The position numbers and the translations under genes were made by a program. Below are positions 1 to 4,767 of a DNA stretch of 6,686 bases, in pieces. The notes beneath the pieces were generated by a model. It was given only the letters and a program-made list of their open reading frames with translations. It had not been told where the DNA came from and made no database searches. Where the stretch lies: positions 1 to 6,686 of the forward strand of contig JAFAUA010000589.1 of the NCBI GenBank assembly GCA_019243595.1, in the 5' to 3' direction. This DNA comes from Acidimicrobiia bacterium. Lineage in GTDB: Bacteria > Actinomycetota > Acidimicrobiia > Acidimicrobiales > AC-14. Each line of letters starts with the position of its first letter. Position 1 is the stretch's first letter.

Positions 1-96
1 GAGAGCCCGCACCGCATCGCCGCGTTCGACGAGCTGGCGGCAGATGTTGGCGCCGGCGAGTCCCATGGCGCCGGTGACGAGGACGGTGGCCGTCAC
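1..96 (-). CDS. Extended short-chain dehydrogenase / NAD-dependent epimerase-dehydratase, N-terminal fragment
   Basis: Only the first 32 codons are present; the gene continues past the left edge of the window. The translation starts (M)TATVLVTGAMGLAGANIC and contains TGAMGLAG at residues 8-15. This fits the TGxxGxxG dinucleotide-binding loop at the start of the Rossmann fold in extended SDRs (the epimerase/dehydratase group). The following helix and the RGDAVRAL stretch, leading to beta-strand 2, fit the same fold. The start is a GTG at 96-94 that overlaps the stop of the upstream carboxymuconolactone-decarboxylase-like gene as GTGA, which implies translational coupling and co-transcription. 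The Shine-Dalgarno sequence is weak. The catalytic Ser/Tyr-x3-Lys region lies outside the window, so substrate and reaction cannot be stated, and it could also be an atypical SDR such as an NmrA-like protein. Confidence 0.8.
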   Translation of the reverse strand, partial: MTATVLVTGAMGLAGANICRQLVERGDAVRAL

Positions 97-680
97 GACG
101 CGTCCGCCGGGGCCGCGGCCTGCTTCGCGCTGTCGACCTGGCCGGCGTCGTACGGGATGACCGGTTCGCTGTCGCCGTAGACGTCGAGGGTGTGGATGAA
201 GCGGTGCAGGCCCATCGAGTTGGCGCAGGCGAACCCGAGCTCGATGATTTGCGCGGCCGTGAACACCTTCCCCAACTCCCGGTAGGTCTCGTCGTCGATG
301 GCGTGGTGGTCGGCCGACAGCAGGTCGAGGAACTCCACCGCCAGCCGCTCCTGCTCGGTCAGCTCGCCCTGCCCGGGCGCCAGCAAGCAGGCGACGTCCT
401 CGTCGGTGATCGACTCGTGCTTGCGCGACTGCATGCACGGCTGGCACTCGCCCAGCTGCGCGCTCCTGATGCGCAGGAGCTCGAGAATCCGGCCACCGAG
501 CAACGACTGCTGCCCCCATGCCGACCGTGCCGCGTTGGTCATCAGGATCTGCTGGGTCTTGTACGCGAAGATCTGCAGCGGGATCGGCGTGGCGTACATC
601 CCGCTCGCGACACCCTCTTCGATGATGCGCCGCGGCTCGGGAGCCATCTCGTCCAGCGGGATCGGTTCGATTCGTGGCAC
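93..680 (-). CDS. Carboxymuconolactone decarboxylase family (AhpD-fold) protein
   Basis: A complete 195-residue protein of the all-helical CMD/AhpD superfamily. Known members include gamma-carboxymuconolactone decarboxylases and AhpD-type alkylhydroperoxidases, but many actinobacterial ones have no assigned reaction. The core runs from ELLRIRSAQLGECQPC (residues 67-82) through the helical segment LTEQERLAVEFLDLL (107-121) to a third helix near TAAQIIELGFACAN (141-154). The redox pair C79-x-x-C82 is present. Glu67 sits 12 residues before Cys79, the spacing of the AhpD proton-relay Glu. The His expected four residues after the second Cys is Arg86. The start is GTG at 680-678; it is the only start after the in-frame stop at 713-711 and is preceded by GGAGGG at a 4-nt spacing. 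The gene overlaps the downstream SDR gene by 4 nt. It is probably cytoplasmic. The fold is clear, but peroxidase versus decarboxylase activity is open. Confidence 0.9.
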   Translation of the reverse strand: MPRIEPIPLDEMAPEPRRIIEEGVASGMYATPIPLQIFAYKTQQILMTNAARSAWGQQSLLGGRILELLRIRSAQLGECQPCMQSRKHESITDEDVACLLAPGQGELTEQERLAVEFLDLLSADHHAIDDETYRELGKVFTAAQIIELGFACANSMGLHRFIHTLDVYGDSEPVIPYDAGQVDSAKQAAAPADAS

Positions 681-684
681 ACGA

Positions 685-690
685 CCCTCC
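685..690 (-). promoter_or_regulatory. Strong Shine-Dalgarno sequence of the CMD-family gene
   Basis: On the minus strand GGAGGG is followed by TCGT and the GTG start codon. This is the best ribosome binding site in the window and fixes the GTG at 680 as the start. It directly abuts the inner arm of the 14-bp inverted repeat, so folding or protein binding there could affect translation or transcription of this gene. Confidence 0.75.
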
Positions 691-737
691 GTGTTTGCGC
701 GATCTGTCGTCTATATCACCACGGATCGCGCAAACAC
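691..737. repeat. Perfect 14-bp inverted repeat in the gap before the CMD-family gene (candidate operator or hairpin)
   Basis: The arm GTGTTTGCGCGATC at 691-704 is matched exactly by its reverse complement GATCGCGCAAACAC at 724-737, with a 19-nt spacer. A G-T pair and two further pairs would extend an RNA stem to 17 bp with a 13-nt loop. It lies in the only minus-strand intergenic gap of this block, eight nt past the stop of the small acyl-CoA dehydrogenase gene and next to the CMD gene's ribosome binding site. No T-tract follows on either strand, so an intrinsic terminator is not the best reading. The arm centres are 33 nt apart, about three helical turns, which suits an operator for a dimeric regulator. 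Confidence 0.7.
710..718 (-). promoter_or_regulatory. Candidate extended -10 promoter element for the CMD-SDR genes
   Basis: Reading the minus strand from 718 to 710 gives TGATATAGA, a TGn extended -10 followed by TATAGA (four of six matches to TATAAT). Transcription would begin near 703, giving a leader of about 22 nt that contains the GGAGGG ribosome binding site. No good -35 hexamer is visible 16-18 nt upstream, which is tolerable for an extended -10 promoter. The element falls exactly in the spacer of the 14-bp inverted repeat. This is inferred from sequence only. Confidence 0.4.
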
Positions 738-745
738 TCCGGGAG

Positions 746-1585
746 TCAGAGCGTTTGGAGCGGTGGGAGCCGGCGAGTCCTCAAAAGCTCTTCGCCGAGC
801 CGCTTTGTCAGCGTGCGGGTGTCGCCCAGCAGACCGTCGAGCACGAGGACCCGGCGCAGATAGCGGTGGAAGGGATGCTCGGTGGTGAAGCCGATGCCGG
901 CGAGCACCTGCTGGCAGTTCTTGGCGACGACGCGGGAGCTGCGGCCGGCGACGGCCTTGGCCGCCATTGCCGAGAGCGGCGTCTCCATCTCCCACGCCGC
1001 CTCGGCAGCCGCGCCGGCGGCCTCGATGGCAACCAGGCACTCAGCCAGACGGTGGCGGACCGCTTGGAACGATGCGATCGGCCGGTCGAACTGCACGCGC
1101 TCGAGTGCATGGGTGCGCGCCAGCTCGAGCATCGCCCGCGATGCGCCGATCAGCTCGTGAACCAGGGCGAGCTGGCCGGCGGCAACAGCGTCGGACCAGG
1201 ACGAGACATCGGTGATCGGCAGCCGACCCGTCACCTCGACCAGGCCGAGGGACGGATCGATGCCGTCGACCGGACGGACCGTGACGCCGTCGAGAGCGCT
1301 GTTGGCGAAGGCGTACGTGCCCAGCCCCCGAACCGTGGGCTGGTCGTACGAACCCAACGGCGGGAGCACCGCGGGCCGGCCCGCCATCACCACGTCGAGG
1401 GCAGACGAGGTGGCGTTGGCCTCTCCCTGCAGTTCGAAAAGCGTCGACACCGCGGCCTGTCGGTCGGCAGCCAAGGCGTCCCGCCAGCCGAGCTCGTCGA
1501 GGGCGTCTTCGAGCGCCTTGCCGGTGTGGTTCGTGGTCGCTTGCCGGAGCGCACTACGGAAGAGCTCGAGCTCGCCGGCGTCCAT
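746..1585 (-). CDS. Short acyl-CoA dehydrogenase family protein, probable non-catalytic subunit of a heteromeric FadE
   Basis: A 279-residue acyl-CoA dehydrogenase homologue, about 100 residues shorter than the usual 375-400. The C-terminal four-helix domain is recognisable: ERVQFDRPIASFQAVRH (residues 162-178) is the family's R-x-Q-F...P-I...F-Q-x-V-x-H signature, and GIGFTTEHPFHRYLRR (230-245) is the usual G-x-G-[FY]-T-x-E-x-P-x-x-R-x-x-R segment. The first half is reduced: I see no SEPxxGS loop and no G-x-K-x-W-x-[ST] motif of the beta domain. After the 240s the sequence reads LDGLLGD where MCAD has its catalytic YEG, so that base is absent. The start is the ATG at 1585, which shares its A with the stop of the full-length dehydrogenase gene (TGATG) and has GAGG five nt upstream. 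Longer readings would add 37 residues that merely shadow the upstream gene. Known actinobacterial FadE pairs such as ChsE1-ChsE2 combine one catalytic and one degenerate subunit. Confidence 0.85.
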   Translation of the reverse strand: MDAGELELFRSALRQATTNHTGKALEDALDELGWRDALAADRQAAVSTLFELQGEANATSSALDVVMAGRPAVLPPLGSYDQPTVRGLGTYAFANSALDGVTVRPVDGIDPSLGLVEVTGRLPITDVSSWSDAVAAGQLALVHELIGASRAMLELARTHALERVQFDRPIASFQAVRHRLAECLVAIEAAGAAAEAAWEMETPLSAMAAKAVAGRSSRVVAKNCQQVLAGIGFTTEHPFHRYLRRVLVLDGLLGDTRTLTKRLGEELLRTRRLPPLQTL

Positions 1586-2715
1586 CAGGCCTCGGCTCCA
1601 AGATCGAGCAGCCGTCGGGCCACGATGTTGCGCTGGATCTCGGCGCTGCCGCCGTAGATGGTCGCCGCCCGTGAGTAGAGGTATTGGGCGCGCCACTGCT
1701 CAGCGGCGGTGTCGTCGCCGAGGGCGACATCTTCGGCGAGCGCGGCACCCACGAGATCGAACAGCGCCTGCTCGGTCGTGGCCAGCAGGATCTTGTCGAT
1801 CGACGTCTCCGGGCCCAGGCGCTCCCCCGCGGCCATCCGGTGCTGCGTGCCGCGAGAACGCGCCCGCAGCGCGAACAGCTGGACGAACACGTCGCCGATC
1901 TCGGCGGCCGACAAGGAGTCGGACGAGGCATCAATGAGCAGCTGCTCGAGCCGACGGTTGAGGAACGCGGTCCGGTGCCACAGGGCCGTACTCCGCTCGA
2001 ACGGCAGCAGGTCCATCGCGACCGACCAGCCCTGGCCCTCCTCGCCGAGCGTCCGGTCGAGCGGCACGGAGACGTCGTCGAAGAACACCTCGCAGAACTC
2101 GGCGCCTCCGTGCATCGTTCCCAGCGGCCGGACGGTGATACCCGGGGTCGCCATGTCGACGAACATCGCGGTGATGCCCCGATGCGCCGACTCGGGCGGG
2201 CCAGTGCGTGTGAGCAGCACGCAGCGCTGGGCGTACTGGGCGAAGCTCGTCCACACCTTCTGGCCGGTGACCCGCCACGCGTCGCCGTCCCGGACGGCAC
2301 GGCACGCCAATGCGGCGAGGTTGCTCCCCGTCCCCGGCTCGGAGAACCCCTGGCACCACAGCTCCTCGCCCCGCAGCAGACGAGGCACCATCTCGGCGGC
2401 GAGCTCCGGCCTTGCGTAGTCGATCATCGTCGGGGCGAGGACCTCGACCATCGAGTAGCCGCCGGGATCGACGAGGCCACGCAACGTCAGCGCCTCGCCC
2501 AGGTACCCGCGCAGCAGCGGCGAACCGCCGAGCCCCCCGACACGCTCCGGCCAGCCCCATCGCGTCCAACCCGCGTCGTAGGCGGCGCCCTTCACCTTCG
2601 CCAACTGCGCCATCTGCTCGTCGAGCGTGCCGGTGCCCTCGAACGGCGGCGCCAGCTCAGCGGCGTGCGCGTCGAGCCAGGCGTCGAGCGCGCTTCGGAA
2701 CTCGTCAAGCTCCAT
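1585..2715 (-). CDS. Acyl-CoA dehydrogenase, FadE-type, catalytic partner
   Basis: A full-length, 376-residue FAD-dependent acyl-CoA dehydrogenase that would form the trans-2-enoyl-CoA from an acyl-CoA and pass electrons to ETF. CQGFSEPGTGSN (residues 121-132) is the flavin/acyl-contact loop, GQKVWTSFAQYA (151-162) the beta-domain flavin strand, and IYGGSAEIQRNIVARRLL (353-370) the C-terminal signature. The MCAD-type catalytic Glu in YEGT is Gly here. Glu240 in LLPFERSTALW matches the helix-G position used as base in isovaleryl-CoA dehydrogenase, and is my candidate base. The ATG directly follows the TAG of the amidohydrolase gene with no gap, and AAGGA five nt upstream serves as ribosome binding site. 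The gene overlaps the short dehydrogenase gene by one base. The pairing suggests a heterotetramer acting on a bulky or branched acyl-CoA, but the substrate is not readable. Confidence 0.93.
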   Translation of the reverse strand: MELDEFRSALDAWLDAHAAELAPPFEGTGTLDEQMAQLAKVKGAAYDAGWTRWGWPERVGGLGGSPLLRGYLGEALTLRGLVDPGGYSMVEVLAPTMIDYARPELAAEMVPRLLRGEELWCQGFSEPGTGSNLAALACRAVRDGDAWRVTGQKVWTSFAQYAQRCVLLTRTGPPESAHRGITAMFVDMATPGITVRPLGTMHGGAEFCEVFFDDVSVPLDRTLGEEGQGWSVAMDLLPFERSTALWHRTAFLNRRLEQLLIDASSDSLSAAEIGDVFVQLFALRARSRGTQHRMAAGERLGPETSIDKILLATTEQALFDLVGAALAEDVALGDDTAAEQWRAQYLYSRAATIYGGSAEIQRNIVARRLLDLGAEA

Positions 2716-3936
2716 CTAGTCCTTGCGGAAGACCCGTCCGCCCTTCATCACGAAGCGGACTTTCTCGGTGACGCCGATGTCCGACAGCGGGTCGCCGGGC
2801 ACACCGATGACATCGGCCAGCAGACCGGCCTCCAGGCGCCCGCGGTCCTCGACGTCGATCAGCTCGGCGGACACTGTCGTCGCAGCGCGAAGTGCGTCGA
2901 TGGGCTTCATCCCGCGATCGACCAGGGCGACGAGCTCCTTGGCGTTGCGGCCGTGAGGAATGGCCGGCGCGTCGGTGCCGCACGCGACCTTCACGCCCAG
3001 CTCGATCGCCCGGCTGATCGTTGCCCGGGCCCGCGGGAACACCTCGGCCGCCTTGGCCTGCAGCTCCGGCGCGGCGCGCGAGATGTCCATCCCGTCGGCG
3101 AGATAGGTGGTGGCGACAAGGAACGTCCCCCGCTCGATCATTAGGCGCAACGTCTCATCGCTCGCGAGTGAGCCGTGCTCGATGCAGTCGATGCCGGCCT
3201 TGACGGCGGCGCGAATGCCGTCGTCGCCGTGGGCATGGGCCGCCACCTTGAGGCCTCGACGATGCGCCTCGTCGACGATCGCCCGCAGCTCCTCGTCGGA
3301 GTACTGCTGCGCACCGGGCGGGCCGGTGTGGGACATCACGCCCCCTGTAACACACACCTTGATCAGCTCGGCGCCGTACTTGATCTGATACCGGGCCGCG
3401 GCGCGCACCTGGTTCACACCGTTGGCAATGCCCTCCTCGACCGTGATCGGCAGGACGTGCGGCGCGAGGGCCTGGAACATCGTGGGATCGAGGTGGCCGC
3501 CCGTCGGCGAGATGGCGTGGCCGGCGGGGACGACTCGAGGACCGTCGATCCACCCGAAGTCGATCGCCTTCTTGAGGGCGACGTCGAGCAGCAATCCACC
3601 GGTCTGCACGAACAGCCCGAGGTTCCGCACGGTGGTGAACCCCGACCGCAGCGTGCGCCGGGCGTTGGCGACGGCGCGCAGCGTCCGCAGCGCGGGGTCG
3701 TCCTGCACGGGGTTCAGCGGACTCTCGTGGTTCGGACCACCGAGGAGGAGGTTGACCTCCATGTCCATCAGACCGGGGAGCAAGGTCAGGTCGCCGAGGT
3801 CGATGGTCTCGGCGTCGGCCGGCACAGACGTCGGCGCCACCTCGACGATGCGGTCGTCGTCGACCAGCAGCTCACCTGGCTCCAGCAACTCGCCCTTCTC
3901 GACGTCGAGCAGCCGAGCGCTCCGCAGGTGGATCAT
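2716..3936 (-). CDS. Amidohydrolase-superfamily protein (imidazolonepropionase/prolidase-like) with altered HxH motif
   Basis: A 406-residue protein with the full amidohydrolase layout: an N-terminal beta-sandwich strand set (IHLRSARLLDV, then DDRIVEVAP and LTLLPGLMD), a TIM barrel, and a C-terminal return to the sandwich (GRLEAGLLADVIGVPGDPL, FVMKGGRVF). Barrel features include GHAISPTGGHLDPTMF (139-154), Lys193 in ELIKVCVTGG as the likely carboxylated lysine, VAAHAHGDDG (231-240), CIEHGS with His254, and CGTDAP with Asp322. The expected HxH after LPGLMDM is Glu60-Val61-Asn62. Superfamily members hydrolyse amides, peptides, lactams or lactones; this one may use one metal or another ligand set. 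The ATG at 3936 is the only start after the in-frame stop at 3972-3970. There is no clear Shine-Dalgarno sequence, so a leaderless or near-leaderless mRNA is likely. It is the first gene of the dehydrogenase set. Confidence 0.9.
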   Translation of the reverse strand: MIHLRSARLLDVEKGELLEPGELLVDDDRIVEVAPTSVPADAETIDLGDLTLLPGLMDMEVNLLLGGPNHESPLNPVQDDPALRTLRAVANARRTLRSGFTTVRNLGLFVQTGGLLLDVALKKAIDFGWIDGPRVVPAGHAISPTGGHLDPTMFQALAPHVLPITVEEGIANGVNQVRAAARYQIKYGAELIKVCVTGGVMSHTGPPGAQQYSDEELRAIVDEAHRRGLKVAAHAHGDDGIRAAVKAGIDCIEHGSLASDETLRLMIERGTFLVATTYLADGMDISRAAPELQAKAAEVFPRARATISRAIELGVKVACGTDAPAIPHGRNAKELVALVDRGMKPIDALRAATTVSAELIDVEDRGRLEAGLLADVIGVPGDPLSDIGVTEKVRFVMKGGRVFRKD

Positions 3937-3944
3937 CGACGAGA

Positions 3945-3973
3945 AGCCTACTCTACCATCTTGATAGGGTCAT
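3945..3973 (-). promoter_or_regulatory. Candidate promoter of the amidohydrolase-dehydrogenase operon
   Basis: On the minus strand ATGACC (3973-3968; four of six matches to TTGACA) is separated by 17 nt from TAGGCT (3950-3945; fits TAnnnT). The predicted start site, near 3938, is within a few bases of the ATG at 3936, so the transcript would be essentially leaderless, in line with the missing Shine-Dalgarno sequence. TAGAGT at 3955-3950 is an alternative -10. Confidence 0.4.
3965..3970 (+). promoter_or_regulatory. Candidate -10 element of the crotonase gene
   Basis: TAGGGT lies 9 nt before the ATG at 3980. It fits TAnnnT but has no convincing -35 at the right distance. If used, transcription would begin around 3977-3980, giving a nearly leaderless mRNA. 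The AGGG within it could instead act as a weak Shine-Dalgarno sequence at 10-nt spacing. The element overlaps the -35 proposed for the opposite strand, so the two promoters would compete. Confidence 0.25.
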
Positions 3974-3979
3974 TCTCAT

Positions 3980-4753
3980 ATGACCGACGTGCTCCTCAAC
4001 GAACGGGTCGACCACGTACTGGTACTCACCCTCAACCGTCTCGAGGCCCGCAACGCGCTGAGCCCGGCGTTGATCAACGCCCTGAGCGACAGCCTGCGAG
4101 AGGCGGCCGACGACGACGGAGTGCGCGCCGTTGTCATCACCGGCGCCGGCGACAAGGCCTTCTGCGCGGGCATGGACCTGCGCGCCTTCAGCGAAGCGCG
4201 CGAGGGCGGCAGTGCGGACATGGGGTCGTTCAACGCCCTCATGTGGTTCAACAAGGGTGGCTTCCCCAAGCCGGTGGTCGCGGCGGTCAACGGTCCGGCC
4301 GTCGCTGGTGGGTTCGAACTCGTCCTGTCGTGTGACCTCGTGGTGGCCGCCGACCACGCCCGGTTCGGACTGGCCGAGGTGAAGCGCGGTCTGTTCGCCG
4401 CTGGCGGAGGCACAACCCTGAGCGCCCGCATCCCGCTCACGATCGCCATGGAGCTGTGCCTCACGGGCGATGTCATCGACGCACACCGCGCCAAGGAAAT
4501 CGGCCTGGTCAACCGCGTCGTGCGCGGGGACCAGCTCCGAGACGCCGCCCTCGAGCTGGCGTCGAAAGTCGCGGCCAACGGGCCGCTCGCCCTGCAGGTC
4601 ACCAAGCGTCTGCTACGCGAGGCGGCGCTCGTCGACCCCCAGCGAGGCTGGGCCGGTCCCGACGACATTGCCCTCGTGTTCGGCAGCGCCGACGCCGCCG
4701 AGGGCGCCAAGGCCTTCGTCGAAAAACGCCCGCCGCAGTGGACGGGCAAGTAG
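3980..4753 (+). CDS. Enoyl-CoA hydratase/isomerase (crotonase) family protein
   Basis: A complete 257-residue crotonase, the usual length for a monofunctional enoyl-CoA hydratase. AFCAGMDL (residues 60-67) and AVAGGFELVLSCDL (107-120) form the oxyanion-hole and CoA-binding segments. Glu113 in GGFEL and Glu133 in GLAEVKRGLF align with the two catalytic glutamates of rat mitochondrial enoyl-CoA hydratase (E144, E164), so hydration of a trans-2-enoyl-CoA is likely. The C-terminus AKAFVEKRPPQWTGK is the common helix-ending pattern of bacterial EchA proteins. ATG 3980 is the only start after the in-frame TAG at 3965. The gene is alone on this strand, divergent from the amidohydrolase and convergent with the MDR gene, and may act on the product of the neighbouring dehydrogenases. 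Isomerase or another crotonase activity remains possible. Confidence 0.93.
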   Translation: MTDVLLNERVDHVLVLTLNRLEARNALSPALINALSDSLREAADDDGVRAVVITGAGDKAFCAGMDLRAFSEAREGGSADMGSFNALMWFNKGGFPKPVVAAVNGPAVAGGFELVLSCDLVVAADHARFGLAEVKRGLFAAGGGTTLSARIPLTIAMELCLTGDVIDAHRAKEIGLVNRVVRGDQLRDAALELASKVAANGPLALQVTKRLLREAALVDPQRGWAGPDDIALVFGSADAAEGAKAFVEKRPPQWTGK

Positions 4754-4767
4754 CGAGCGCCAGCCGT

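Noticed and set aside
111..120. GGCCGCGGCC palindrome near the end of the CMD-family gene
   Set aside because: Ten-base G/C palindromes are common in such GC-rich DNA and it sits in Ala-rich coding sequence.
691..737. Reading the inverted repeat as a Rho-independent terminator of the dehydrogenase operon
   Set aside because: No run of T follows either arm; the minus-strand arm is followed directly by GGAGGG and the next start codon. A regulatory role fits better, though a weak terminator cannot be fully excluded.
1586..1696. A 37-residue N-terminal extension of the short dehydrogenase, starting at 1696
   Set aside because: These codons lie wholly inside the upstream dehydrogenase gene in another frame and are Arg/Pro-rich. 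The TGATG junction with GAGG upstream gives a far better start at 1585.
1684..3144. A 486-codon open frame on the plus strand opposite the dehydrogenase and amidohydrolase genes
   Set aside because: It is antisense to two clearly recognisable genes and its translation is rich in Arg, Gly, Ala and Pro with no family motif. Long antisense frames are expected in GC-rich coding DNA.
3175..4335. Plus-strand open frame running through the amidohydrolase and into the crotonase region
   Set aside because: It is in the wrong frame for the crotonase, antisense to the amidohydrolase, and without recognisable domains.
3976..4749. A 257-codon open frame antisense to the crotonase gene
   Set aside because: It mirrors the crotonase almost end to end, and its Ser/Arg/Ala-rich translation shows no motif, whereas the plus strand carries both crotonase catalytic glutamates.
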